Source: PRS1 sp965250265 (GTDB lineage Bacteria > Bacteroidota > Bacteroidia > Flavobacteriales > Flavobacteriaceae). From it: 64,000 nt of DNA. Where the stretch lies: NCBI GenBank assembly GCA_965250265.1, contig CBDFNO010000009.1:186001-250000 (forward strand), read 5' to 3'. The position numbers and the translations under genes are program-made. Positions 1 to 8,522 of the stretch are shown piece after piece. The first letter of the stretch is position 1; the number at the start of each line of letters is the position of its first letter. The notes under the pieces are model-generated. The model saw nothing but the letters and a program-made list of their open reading frames with translations. It searched no databases and was not told the origin of the DNA.

Positions 1-71
1 ACTGGGAAGAAAACAAAATTAAGGAGTTTATGGAAGAAGATGAACGCGATGTAAATTCGAAAAACAAATAA
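1..71 (+). CDS. 2TM-domain protein, C-terminal end (partial)
   Basis: The window opens inside a reading frame (codons from base 3) that ends at TAA 69-71. The visible tail, WEENKIKEFMEED plus a few polar residues, is the same kind of C-terminus (aromatic, acidic-basic helix) as in the next gene, which ends WENKKIDEYMDKDK. This indicates tandem 2TM-domain proteins. In Flavobacteriaceae such small two-helix membrane proteins commonly sit next to LytTR response regulators and 2TM histidine kinases. Only about 22 residues are visible, so the call rests on similarity to its neighbour. Confidence 0.6.
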   Translation, partial: WEENKIKEFMEEDERDVNSKNK

Positions 72-72
72 T

Positions 73-423
73 ATGGAAAATTATAAAAACATAGGTGAGA
101 ACAGTAATAATGCTCAAGCCAATTTCAATAAAGAAGAAGCGTATTTAAGGGCTAAAAAGAAGTTTGATAAACTGAAAGGGTTTTATTGGCATTTAGCATC
201 TTATGTAGTTGTAAATATATTTTTAATAATTATGGTTACTACACATTTGGATGAAGATGAATCTTTTTGGCAATTTGAAACCTTTGCAACAGCAATTTTT
301 TGGGGTGTAGGACTCGCATTTCATGCCATGGGAACTTTTGGACCAGACTTATTTTTTGGAAAAGGTTGGGAGAACAAGAAAATTGATGAGTATATGGATA
401 AGGATAAAAGACATTGGGAATGA
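73..423 (+). CDS. 2TM-domain membrane protein
   Basis: A 116-residue inner-membrane protein. A charged N-terminal segment (YLRAKKKFDKLKGFYWHL) leads into two hydrophobic helices (about residues 42-58 and 72-90) and a charged cytosolic tail, the pattern of the 2TM family of Bacteroidota. It starts one base after the stop of a similar upstream gene and overlaps the following LytTR regulator by 10 bp, so the three are almost certainly co-translated. The biochemical role is unknown. The genetic linkage suggests a membrane or sensory accessory of the LytTR two-component system. Confidence 0.8.
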   Translation: MENYKNIGENSNNAQANFNKEEAYLRAKKKFDKLKGFYWHLASYVVVNIFLIIMVTTHLDEDESFWQFETFATAIFWGVGLAFHAMGTFGPDLFFGKGWENKKIDEYMDKDKRHWE

Positions 424-1175
424 ATGTAATTATTATAGAAGACGAAAAGCCTTCAGCACGACGACTACAAAGAATGCTTAATGCTATTCATGTCGAAGCT
501 CAAACAATGCTACATTCGGTTGAGGAATCTATAGAATGGTTTCAAAATAACCAGCATCCGGATTTGATCTTTCTTGATATTCAGTTAAGCGATGGCTTGT
601 CTTTCGAGATTTTTGAGGCTATAGAAATTAAATCGTCAATAATTTTTACAACAGCTTATGATGAATATGCCTTGCAAGCTTTTAAACTTAATAGTATTGA
701 TTATTTATTAAAACCGATAGATGCCGAAGAACTTGCGAAAGCTGTTACAAAATATAAAGATCGTTCATTGGAGAAACAATCGGTTACCTTAGATTTTAAC
801 GATATTAAAAAGTTGCTTGTTAATCCTGTAGGGCGTGAGTATAAAAAGCGGTTTTCAATAAAAGTAGGTCAACATTTAAAGTTGATCAATATTGAAGATA
901 TTGAGTGTTTTTATAGTGAAAACAAAGGAACATATCTTTATACAACCGAAGGTAGAAACTATCTTTTAGATACTACTTTAGAGCAACTTGAAGACGAATT
1001 AGAACCGCAAGCCTTTTTTCGAATTAACCGAAAATTCTTTGTAAATGTTAATGCTATAAAAGATATGATTAGCTATACCAACTCGCGATTGCAAATAAAA
1101 TTAAACTCTTATAACGACCAAGAAGTTATTGTGGCTAGAGAGCGTGTTAAAGATTTTAAAGCGTGGTTGGAGTAG
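414..1175 (+). CDS. LytTR-family response regulator
   Basis: A 253-residue DNA-binding response regulator of the LytR/AlgR/AgrA type. Residues 1-115 form a receiver domain with the acidic pair in IIIEDE, the phospho-acceptor Asp in LIFLDIQLSDG, the TTAYDEYAL switch region and the conserved Lys in LLKPID. Residues about 145-253 are a LytTR DNA-binding domain (KVGQHLKLINIEDIECFYSE; FFRINRKFFVN). It overlaps the upstream 2TM gene by 10 bp. The cognate kinase is probably upstream of the window. A decayed copy of its last 25 codons lies at 3302-3376. Targets are unknown. Confidence 0.95.
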   Translation: MGMNVIIIEDEKPSARRLQRMLNAIHVEAQTMLHSVEESIEWFQNNQHPDLIFLDIQLSDGLSFEIFEAIEIKSSIIFTTAYDEYALQAFKLNSIDYLLKPIDAEELAKAVTKYKDRSLEKQSVTLDFNDIKKLLVNPVGREYKKRFSIKVGQHLKLINIEDIECFYSENKGTYLYTTEGRNYLLDTTLEQLEDELEPQAFFRINRKFFVNVNAIKDMISYTNSRLQIKLNSYNDQEVIVARERVKDFKAWLE

Positions 1176-1195
1176 AGTTCAAAAACTTTATCTTA

Positions 1196-3253
1196 CTACT
1201 GATTAGACTTACCATTATACTTTTCTACAAACGGTAAATTATTTTTTTTCATAAATGCACGATAGCGTTCTTCTTTGCGGTAAGGGTCAAACTCTCGGCG
1301 ACTATTTACAAGTCGGTCGTTGATATTATCCTTATTTAAGTAAAAATACATAGAGTCACGTTCTTTTAAAATGGCATAACCAAAGGCCTTGTTATTAGGA
1401 TGTAATTCACCGTTTTCAAATATTTTGTAAACTTCATTTTTGTTGCCTAATTGTGCAAGGACAAGTATTTTTAAGTGGATGTCGCCTGACAAAAGTGAAT
1501 CTTTTAATAAGACCTCCGTTTCTTTATAGTTTTCTTGATGGTACTGGTAATAAAATAAAGCCTGTATTTTTTGAAGGTTAGACGTGATTTTTTTGAAATT
1601 AGCCGTACTTCCTAATTTTTGCGCTTTCACAAATTGTTTTGCTTCACATAAAATACCTTGATAACTTCTTGCTGTTGCAGCATTTGTAGAATCCGCTTCA
1701 TAAGCCATTTTTAAATACTTAGTTGCATTAATATTATCATTTAAATCAGCATCGTATAGCGTAGCTATATTATTAAGGATAATTTGGCTATTTGGTTTTT
1801 TTTCAAGCTCTTTAAAGTAAAAGTCAAGAGCTTTACTATTATCTTTTTGCTTGTGAATAATAATTTCAGCTTGTAGAATTAGTCTGTCTCTTTCTAGTAT
1901 TATATTACTTATTTTATCTAAATGTACCTGAGCTTCATCAATTAATTCATTTCTAGCTAATGCTCTAACTTTTTCAAAATTTATTATACTCGATAAAGGA
2001 TCTAGTTCTTGAGCTTTATTAATATGAATCAGATAATTTTTTAAATCTCTTTCCGGTTTTAAATTAAAATGTACGCCATACTCATAATGAGCAGAAGCAT
2101 CATTTGGGTTAATAGTGATGGCTTTTTCATAATCTTTTGAAGTTTCCTCCCAGCCATCATTAAGTTCATCATGAATAATAGCCCTTGTAATATATGCTTT
2201 GGCAGTATTTGGATTGATCAATAAAGCCTTATCTGTGTTTTCACGACTCTTTTTTAAATAGTCTCCGTCTTGGTTATTCCAAAAAAAGAGGTTTAAATAT
2301 GCATAACCCAATTCTGCGTAGGCTTCAGCATAATTTTTGTCCAAAGTAATAGCTTCTCCAAATAGTTTTATACTGTTTTCTATATCTTCTTTCTTAGTAA
2401 CGTTTAAGGTCAAATCTTTGCCTTTAAGTACTAATTGATACGCTTCAACATTGTTAGTAGGTGCAGTGGTCATAATTTTTTGCTCTTCTGGGCTAATGGC
2501 AATTTTTAATTGTTTTACTATTTTTTGAGAAACATCCTGTTGTATTTTAAAAACTTCTTTAAAATCGTCATTATAATTTTGAGCCCAAACATGTGTGTCG
2601 TTTGCATCTATTAACTGTGCCGTAATAATCACTTTATCTTCGTGTTTACGAACGCTCCCTTCAACAATGTACGATACACCAAGTTCGGCAGCAATCTCCG
2701 GAATAGATTTATCGGTATTCTTATAACGTTCAGTTGAGGTGCGTGAAATAACTTTGAGATTTTTTAATTTAGAAAGATTAGTTAAAATATCTTCAGTAAC
2801 ACCATCACAAAACCATTCGGTGTCACCACCAGAGCTCATATCGTCAAAAGGTAAAACAGCAATAGACTTATCAAGACTTACAAGCTCTTTAGAATTAGTT
2901 GTAGTACCCAATGTAGGTTTGTTGAAAAATCCAACAGTAATGGCTAAAAACAGTCCAACCAAAATTAAAATGTTCAAGCGCTTATCCGTTGTTGCAGAAA
3001 TAGAGGCATCTTTAGAAACTTGCTTTGTTTTTTTAAGACCTTCAGGTGTAACTTCGTAAACCCAAGAAATAAATACCCAAACAGGAAAGCCTATCATCAT
3101 AATAAGCATAAGCGTTTTCATAACCCATTCAGGAGCACCAGTACTTGGTAATACTATAGACAATACTTGTAAGATAACCCAAGCTACAACAACATACGCT
3201 ATGGCTGCTTTTATGACATTTCGGCGTTTTAATTCATTAAAAAACTGGCTCAT
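1196..3253 (-). CDS. Membrane-anchored FlgO/TolB-like and TPR protein
   Basis: 685 residues. The N-terminus (MSQFFNELKRRNVIKAAIAYVVVAWVI...) has two membrane segments (about 15-35 and 45-65) and a third around 93-110, in the form seen in membrane proteins related to class III adenylate cyclases and CadC-like regulators. Residues about 125-255 are a FlgO/TolB-N-like domain (SIAVLPFDDMSSGGDTEWF; DGVTEDILTNLSKLKNLKVI; YIVEGSVRK). The rest is tetratricopeptide repeats (for example NYAEAYAELGYAYLNLFFW). No cyclase or DNA-binding domain is visible. It is convergent with the LytTR gene and is inserted between it and a fragment of a second copy of that gene. Function is probably signalling or scaffolding in the envelope. 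Confidence 0.8.
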   Translation of the reverse strand: MSQFFNELKRRNVIKAAIAYVVVAWVILQVLSIVLPSTGAPEWVMKTLMLIMMIGFPVWVFISWVYEVTPEGLKKTKQVSKDASISATTDKRLNILILVGLFLAITVGFFNKPTLGTTTNSKELVSLDKSIAVLPFDDMSSGGDTEWFCDGVTEDILTNLSKLKNLKVISRTSTERYKNTDKSIPEIAAELGVSYIVEGSVRKHEDKVIITAQLIDANDTHVWAQNYNDDFKEVFKIQQDVSQKIVKQLKIAISPEEQKIMTTAPTNNVEAYQLVLKGKDLTLNVTKKEDIENSIKLFGEAITLDKNYAEAYAELGYAYLNLFFWNNQDGDYLKKSRENTDKALLINPNTAKAYITRAIIHDELNDGWEETSKDYEKAITINPNDASAHYEYGVHFNLKPERDLKNYLIHINKAQELDPLSSIINFEKVRALARNELIDEAQVHLDKISNIILERDRLILQAEIIIHKQKDNSKALDFYFKELEKKPNSQIILNNIATLYDADLNDNINATKYLKMAYEADSTNAATARSYQGILCEAKQFVKAQKLGSTANFKKITSNLQKIQALFYYQYHQENYKETEVLLKDSLLSGDIHLKILVLAQLGNKNEVYKIFENGELHPNNKAFGYAILKERDSMYFYLNKDNINDRLVNSRREFDPYRKEERYRAFMKKNNLPFVEKYNGKSNQ

Positions 3254-3301
3254 GTAAAGGTTGGTTTTCTCAAAGATAGCTTAAATTTTTAATTTAGCTA
3301 A

Positions 3302-3376
3302 AAATTATACTATAACGAAGAATCGGATATTGTAGCTAGAGAGCGTGTTAAAGATTTTAAAGCTTGGTTGGAGTAA
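3302..3376 (+). pseudogene. Remnant of a second LytTR regulator (C-terminal tail)
   Basis: In the frame ending at TAA 3374-3376 the DNA encodes KL-YYNEESDIVARERVKDFKAWLE. This is nearly the same as the last residues of the 414-1175 regulator (KLNSYNDQEVIVARERVKDFKAWLE), and the DNA is almost identical over the final 45 bases. The upstream frame is blocked by stops and no receiver domain is present. This is the end of a tandem duplicate whose body was lost, apparently with the TPR gene 1196-3253 now in its place. Confidence 0.8.
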
Positions 3377-3388
3377 ATCTTAAATAAT

Positions 3389-3826
3389 TTATTCTCTTTT
3401 TTGTTCACAAACAAGAGAGCCCAATCCTAGACCTCTTTCCATATATGTTGGATTTTTCTTGTTGAGGTCAATTTTTACAACTAGAATTTCAAGAGGATTA
3501 ATATATTGATTTTTTATGTACTCCTCTTTTTTTATAAGATGAACAACAAATCGCAATGGAGTTTCTTCTATCTTTTTATAAATCCTAAAATTCAGTGGTC
3601 AAAATTCTTTAACTATTTGGTTATAGAAAGCCACATGATCTTTTAAATTTATTTTTGCATATACTTCTGGATGATAAGTGTCTTTTATAAATGTACTTAT
3701 AGCATCTTGTGAACCAATGTTATGTGCTTCAATAAATCTATCTAAAATATTGGTTTGTTCTTTGTTTTGCGAATGAGAAAATGAAGTAGAAAGAATCGTA
3801 AAAATTCCTATAAGAAAAGTTTTCAT
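3389..3826 (-). pseudogene. Secreted small protein interrupted by an in-frame TGA
   Basis: From ATG 3826 the frame gives a signal peptide (MKTFLIGIFTILSTSFSHSQ) and the segment ILDRFIEAHNIGSQDAIS up to VKEF, then TGA at 3599-3601. The same frame continues open for another 69 codons (PLNFRIYKKIEETPLRFVVH ... GLGLGSLVCEQKRE) to TAA 3389-3391. The two parts together look like the roughly 110-residue module that precedes S41-peptidase or beta-lactamase-like domains in Bacteroidota secreted proteins (domain recognition is an inference). The simplest reading is one nonsense mutation in a roughly 145-codon gene. If translated, only the 75-residue product is made. Confidence 0.65.
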
Positions 3827-3895
3827 GTTTGGTTCTTTAATTTTTTATAAAGACTTCACAAAAAAATTATTGTTGCAAAAAAACAGAGAGAACAA

Positions 3896-4819
3896 TTATT
3901 GTTTAAAATAACTTGTTTTGTATTCCAGACCTATTTTCTGGGTCATTAGTAATACTTCTGGTTTATCTTTTCTTAAACCAACCTGCCAATTATTATAAAT
4001 TTCCCACTCATCAGTTGTAAAGATAGCCTTGCCATATTGTTCAACTAATGCTTTTCGAATCCTGTCTTCTTCTCCTTTAGCAGTTAATATCCAGACAACA
4101 TTGAGCTTGCCATCACCAAAACGACCTTCTACTTTTCTTGGAAACCCAAGATAATCAACTCCAAAGCAATTTATTTGTAATTGCGCGTTAGGATCGGAAC
4201 CATCTAGCTCTTCGGTATTTGTAAATTTACTATTGGCTTCAAATAATGGTTTTAATTCTTCAATAGATGCTCCCATTTTAAGAAATTCAGGAATTTTATC
4301 AGATGTTTTTGAAACTGGCTTTGCTCTATAATCAGAATTTAAATATGGATTTTCCCAAGTAAACAAATTGGTATGCATTGCTTCTTGATTTAAAATCCAG
4401 ACAATATCCTTTTTCTTGTTTAAAAATAATTTGTCTTTAAAATAAACCTCATAATCCATATAGGTTCTTGCTGTATCTTTTCGTTTACTGGCAAATACGT
4501 TGTAGGTATTTCCGCTTGCTTCTATATAGCTTAATTTATCATCTGCAAAAGTAAAAACAGCTTTTTCAATTGCTCCATTTTTGGTTTTTATATTCGTGCA
4601 AATAAGGTGTTCTTCAGTGTCTTTAGCTAATGGGAAACTTGTGTTATCAACAGAGATAACATTTGATGATTCTGAAATGGATTTTAATTTTTCTTTTACT
4701 ATTACTAGGGATTCATCTAGTCTAACATTATTAAAAATAGTTTCTACTTGTGCAATTAGAATAATTGGAAGCAGTATAAATATTAAAGCTAATAATTCAT
4801 TTTTTATATTGATTTTCAT
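3896..4819 (-). CDS. Secreted protein of unknown function
   Basis: 307 residues with an N-terminal signal segment (MKINIKNELLALIFILLPII, then LIAQ). The mature part is mixed alpha/beta with two similar halves (AVFTFADDKLSYIEASGNTY and GRFGDGKLNVVWILTAKGEE). Each half reads like a small periplasmic domain that predicts a value and then checks a chain of charged residues. I do not recognise the family. It lies alone between the interrupted gene at 3389-3826 and the oxidoreductase at 4889-6238, all on the minus strand, with 69 bp to the latter. Confidence 0.7.
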   Translation of the reverse strand: MKINIKNELLALIFILLPIILIAQVETIFNNVRLDESLVIVKEKLKSISESSNVISVDNTSFPLAKDTEEHLICTNIKTKNGAIEKAVFTFADDKLSYIEASGNTYNVFASKRKDTARTYMDYEVYFKDKLFLNKKKDIVWILNQEAMHTNLFTWENPYLNSDYRAKPVSKTSDKIPEFLKMGASIEELKPLFEANSKFTNTEELDGSDPNAQLQINCFGVDYLGFPRKVEGRFGDGKLNVVWILTAKGEEDRIRKALVEQYGKAIFTTDEWEIYNNWQVGLRKDKPEVLLMTQKIGLEYKTSYFKQ

Positions 4820-4888
4820 AACTGTTTTGGTTGATTGATCTTTTAGAAAGATGCAATTCTACCTTATTTGTTACAGTGTTTTTGGTTT

Positions 4889-6238
4889 TTAAATTAATTT
4901 CATGCTAATGGGATCCCAGTTTATAAATTTATTTTGGTAATAACTATCATTACAAAGCAAAGCAGGAGCAGCAGCTCTAAACCCGAAAACCGGATCTTGA
5001 TCTACTGTACCACCTGTTCTTATTGCATTTAACCAATACCCATGATGATCGTAATGTGCGCCTTTATAACCATCCTCAACTTTAAAAATAGTTTCTTTAG
5101 GAGGCTTAATTTTTTTTCTGTCTGAAATAACTTGACCAGATTCCTTTGCTTTGGCTTGAGCGAAAGCATCTCCGGTTGACACGTTGTTTCTTTTCACAAT
5201 TATTTTATCCCATTGTACATCCATAGATCCTTCACTTCCAACAATTCTTAAATATGTAGTTCCACTGGTACCATCAACAAAGTTGCATCTTAGAGAAAGA
5301 TTGAATCCCGGATGTTCTTTCACTTCTGGATATTGAAACATACCAATCATAACATCTGGCACTTCTCTGCCATCTTTCCAATAGCGTAGACCACCAGAAG
5401 CTCCTATTTGGTTAGGTCCTTTAGAGTTAGTTATAAAATGCAAACTTGAGAATAGATGTACAAAAAGATCGCCTGACATTCCCGTTCCATAATCTTTATA
5501 ATTTCGCCATCTAAAAAATCGTAAGGGATCAAAGTCTCTTTTGGAAGTATTGGAAATATAACGTTGCCAGTCGACAGTTTTTTCTGAGCCATCTTTTGGA
5601 ACAGGATATTGCCAGGCACCAGTGGGAGAATTTCTAGCCCAAAATCCTTCAGCGAAGTTTAAAGTACCAATTACACCATCTGCTAATAATTCTTTGGCTT
5701 TTTCGTTACCGACTGATGAGGTTCCTTGAGCTCCTACCATCATAACTTTTCCTGATTTCTTCCAAGCATTTATAACATCATGACCTTCTTTAATAGAGTG
5801 CACCATTGGTTTTTCACAGTAAACGTGTTTACCAGCGTTTAATGCATCAATAGATATTTGTTTATGCCAATGGTCGGAAGTTCCAATAATCACAGCATCG
5901 ACCTCTTTTTTGTTGAGAATCTCCTTGTAATTGGTAGTAACAAAAATATCATTTCCCCATTTCTTTTTAGCATTCTCTAAACGTCCTTGATAAAGGTCAC
6001 AAACGGCAACCATATTTACACCATCGTGTTTCAAGCAGGTATTTGCATCTTCATTTCCCATGCCACCGGCACCTATTAAAGCAATATTAATATTGTCTCC
6101 ATTAAATAATTTGTGATTTCGTTTTAAATAAGTAAATGTTTCTTTTGAGGCTGCAGAAGCATTTGCCGTTCCCAGTGTTACTGCAGCACCTGCTAGACCT
6201 AAATTTTTTATAAAATCTCTTCTTTGATTATTGCTCAT
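4889..6238 (-). CDS. Tat-exported Gfo/Idh/MocA-family oxidoreductase
   Basis: 449 residues. A twin-arginine signal (NNQRRDFIKNLGLAGAAVTLG) implies export of a folded, cofactor-loaded enzyme. It is followed by a Rossmann fold with the nucleotide-binding motif ALIGAGGMGNED (about residues 53-64) and the family's active-site motif CEKPMVHS (about 140-147). The C-terminal alpha/beta domain contains the YWLNAIRTGG segment typical of bacterial homologues. Members oxidise or reduce sugars and polyols with NAD(P). It is followed 15 bp downstream by a DUF1080 lipoprotein, and this pairing recurs in Bacteroidota gene sets for 3-keto-sugar conversion. The exact substrate cannot be read from the sequence. 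Confidence 0.92.
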   Translation of the reverse strand: MSNNQRRDFIKNLGLAGAAVTLGTANASAASKETFTYLKRNHKLFNGDNINIALIGAGGMGNEDANTCLKHDGVNMVAVCDLYQGRLENAKKKWGNDIFVTTNYKEILNKKEVDAVIIGTSDHWHKQISIDALNAGKHVYCEKPMVHSIKEGHDVINAWKKSGKVMMVGAQGTSSVGNEKAKELLADGVIGTLNFAEGFWARNSPTGAWQYPVPKDGSEKTVDWQRYISNTSKRDFDPLRFFRWRNYKDYGTGMSGDLFVHLFSSLHFITNSKGPNQIGASGGLRYWKDGREVPDVMIGMFQYPEVKEHPGFNLSLRCNFVDGTSGTTYLRIVGSEGSMDVQWDKIIVKRNNVSTGDAFAQAKAKESGQVISDRKKIKPPKETIFKVEDGYKGAHYDHHGYWLNAIRTGGTVDQDPVFGFRAAAPALLCNDSYYQNKFINWDPISMKLI

Positions 6239-6253
6239 TTTTAAGGAATTTAA

Positions 6254-6970
6254 TTATAATTTTTTGATTTTTATATTTTTAAACCATAACGGACTGTCAT
6301 GATCCTGGAGACCAATAAAACCAGTTTTTGAGGTTCCATAGTTTGGAAAATCTTTCCACTTACCTTTGTTCTTGCGTTCTTTCCAATCTTCAGACCAAGG
6401 TACAAAAGAGAGTACTTTTTTGCCGTTCAACCAATGTTCGGCTAGTTCAGGTGTAAAAATGATTCTTGAGGTATTCCATTCTCCAGCAGGATTTACAATT
6501 TTTTCATTCTTATCTGGTGTATACATAGCATAATCGGCTGCTGTTTTTTGCCAATCCTCCAGGACTGCATTATTAATTTCCTCCCATTTTAGGTCATCAA
6601 GTAACTGGTATTCGGGAGCAATATCTGCCGGACCACCATAGCCTTCTTTCAAATGGTAAAAAATGCCGCTATTTCCACCTTCTGGGAGCTTCCATTCTAG
6701 ATAGAGTTCAAAATTATCGAATTCTTCTTTTGCATATATAATGTCTTTGCCTCCTTGCTTGTCTGACTCTAATCTTGCTTCTGTGTCGAAGGTTAAGGCT
6801 CCATTTTTAATAACCCATTGTGGAGGCAACTCTTCGCCGTTATATGCTCTCCATCCTTCGGTGCTGGTACCATCAAAAAGGTAGATCCAATCGTCGGTTG
6901 TGGTTTTGGTTTCTGTTTTGCAGGAACTTATTATTACTGCTAAACACATCATAATGAGAAGTTGTTTCAT
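6254..6970 (-). CDS. DUF1080 lipoprotein (3-keto-disaccharide hydrolase family)
   Basis: A lipoprotein of about 238 residues. I chose ATG 6970 because it gives a clean SPII signal (MKQLLIMMCLAVIISSCKTE); an upstream ATG at 6994 would add eight hydrophilic residues. The body is the DUF1080 concanavalin-like fold: WIYLFDGTSTEGWRAYNG, then NFELYLEWKLPEGGNSGIFY and the C-terminal TGFIGLQDHDSPLWFKNIKI. Family members act on glycans, and some hydrolyse 3-keto-disaccharides. The product of the adjacent Gfo/Idh/MocA enzyme would be a plausible 3-keto substrate, so the pair probably works in sequence in the periplasm or at the surface. Confidence 0.9.
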   Translation of the reverse strand: MKQLLIMMCLAVIISSCKTETKTTTDDWIYLFDGTSTEGWRAYNGEELPPQWVIKNGALTFDTEARLESDKQGGKDIIYAKEEFDNFELYLEWKLPEGGNSGIFYHLKEGYGGPADIAPEYQLLDDLKWEEINNAVLEDWQKTAADYAMYTPDKNEKIVNPAGEWNTSRIIFTPELAEHWLNGKKVLSFVPWSEDWKERKNKGKWKDFPNYGTSKTGFIGLQDHDSPLWFKNIKIKKL

Positions 6971-7140
6971 TTGGTGGTTATTTTGTATTCTCAAATTTAT
7001 TGAGACGGATTAGAAATTGATTTTTAAAAGATCAGCCTAATTTACAAAAAATACTTTATGATGGGAGAATTAAGTTTTAATTGTAGAAGATTTGTTTGAA
7101 TTTGGGAGAGAAACCTTAATAACTATCAGGACAGAAGCAA

Positions 7141-7166
7141 TTTATTATATATTGTTAGCTACAGTT
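7141..7166. repeat. Recurrent intergenic motif, site A
   Basis: TATATATTGTTAGCTACAG overlaps the stop codon of the 7159-7668 gene. It matches the pattern TATACA-N-TTGTTAGCAACAG found at several other intergenic places in the window and forms the downstream boundary of a cassette-like single-gene unit whose other boundary is site B. Confidence 0.45.
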
Positions 7167-7668
7167 TGCTATAAGAAATACCCTCTATATCCATTATTTT
7201 TTCAACTTTCTTATATAAAATTTTGAAAGATAATCTGGCAATTATTTCAACAATAAGCAAATATCCAATTCCAAAAATTGGCATGATTGAATAATCAACA
7301 TTTTCCATAAATCCATATTTTAAAATTTGATAGGATGCGAAAATAGCCATAGTGGTTGCCAAAACTATGGCGATCGCTCGATGAATATCATAGGAATCAC
7401 TATTCACTCTTTTAAGTCTAAGTATATTTTTAATATCACCTCTAAATGAGCCAACAAACTTTAGATTTAATTTAATAAAAGGATATGTAGTTGGTATGGA
7501 ATAGCCAAATGGAATATGATTATTAAGATCATAGCCTCCATAAATGGAATGTTCTCCTGAAAGATTATATTTTTTGCTAAAGGTTTTACGCTTGATTTCA
7601 TCAAGAATAATGTCGTTCAGTTTGTTTTCTGAACCATCCATGGAGTATTTAATTATTTTGCTTTTCAA
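7159..7668 (-). CDS. Small membrane protein of unknown function
   Basis: 169 residues. The N-terminal about 95 residues are soluble (NDIILDEIKRKTFSKKYNLS; PFIKLNLKFVGSFRGDIKNI). Two membrane segments follow (about 98-115 and 128-147), then a short basic tail ending KIMDIEGISYSKL. I do not recognise a family. The gene is flanked on both sides by the window's recurring cassette motif (sites A and B), has no operon partner and interrupts an otherwise continuous minus-strand series, all of which suggests recent acquisition. Confidence 0.6.
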   Translation of the reverse strand: MKSKIIKYSMDGSENKLNDIILDEIKRKTFSKKYNLSGEHSIYGGYDLNNHIPFGYSIPTTYPFIKLNLKFVGSFRGDIKNILRLKRVNSDSYDIHRAIAIVLATTMAIFASYQILKYGFMENVDYSIMPIFGIGYLLIVEIIARLSFKILYKKVEKIMDIEGISYSKL

Positions 7669-7756
7669 ATTGTAACTACTGTGTTCGTGAATTATTTTCC
7701 ACTTTGTTAAAGATAAGAATTGTGAAGTAATTTCAAATTAGGAAATTCCAAGTAAT

Positions 7757-7779
7757 GGATTATACACGTTGTTGTGCTT
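7757..7779. repeat. Recurrent intergenic motif, site B
   Basis: GGATTATACACGTTGTTGTG lies between the end of the frameshifted DUF6090 gene and the start of the 7159-7668 gene. On the minus strand it reads ACAACAACGTGTATAATCC, the same core (CAACGTGTATA) as sites C and F. It is the upstream boundary of the cassette-like unit 7141-7779. Confidence 0.55.
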
Positions 7780-7782
7780 TCG

Positions 7783-8522
7783 TTATTTTTCAAGTAATAA
7801 AATTTCTTTTGAGATAAGTTTCATCACGCCATTGACATTTTTTATTAGGGGTAAGTAGTAATTTTCAACCTGACCTTTACGCCTTGATCCAATTATATAA
7901 AGTTCAAATTGCAACTTTTTATCTTTTATTAATTCAAAATAATCTGTCGGATTTAGAGAGGAAACTTCACCGCTTTGGTTAAAAGACAAGAATTTATACA
8001 ATTTCGGAGCAAGTATAGTTGCAAACTGATAATCAGGATGTCTGTTTTCTTTATCCAAAATGTTTGGATAATGAAATTCGTAGAGTCTCCCTATCTGTTT
8101 TCTTAAAGCTTCATTCTTAATAATCTCAATTCCTTTATTTTTTGCTTGGTCATAAAACCCACGATGAAGGAACAAATCGACCTGATAATTAGCTTTAAAA
8201 ATCCATTGTTTTACATCTGGTATTTGCTTTTTTCATTTCTGATGTGGTCTAATAATAAACTATCTGCTTTGATAGAACGCCTTAATATTTTAATATTAGC
8301 ATTAATGTCTATAGTGTCTTTTTTCAAGTCACTATAAATACCTTTAAGAATATTAATTTGAGTGTGTTTGAGTTTTCGGTTTTCATTCCAGTTATTTATA
8401 CTCAATGCTATTAAAATTCCAACAACAACTAGCACAATCTCACCAATAGCATATTTAAGGTATTTACCTGTTTTATTTTCACTCATAAGGTTGTAGCGTA
8501 TTTTCCTAAAGAATTTAATCAT
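7783..8522 (-). pseudogene. DUF6090-family protein, frameshifted
   Basis: ATG 8522 starts MIKFFRKIRYNLMSENKTGK followed by a single membrane helix (YAIGEIVLVVVGILIALSIN), the hallmark of DUF6090. The frame stops after 103 codons at 8211. The -1 frame then runs on with PDVKQWIFKANYQVDLFLHR and continues to 7783. Adding one A to the six-A run (T run 8228-8233 on the plus strand) would join them as NEKKQIPDVKQW, so a one-base deletion there is the likely cause. The gene is the second of a tandem pair; its first 50 codons are almost identical to those of its upstream neighbour. Confidence 0.85.

Noticed and set aside
3599..3601. A selenocysteine codon
   Set aside because: No SECIS-like hairpin follows, the family is not a known selenoprotein, and a simple nonsense mutation suffices.
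8225..8240. Programmed -1 frameshift in the DUF6090 gene
   Set aside because: The A run is not placed as an in-frame X-XXY-YYZ slippery heptamer and no stimulatory stem is evident. A one-base deletion is simpler.
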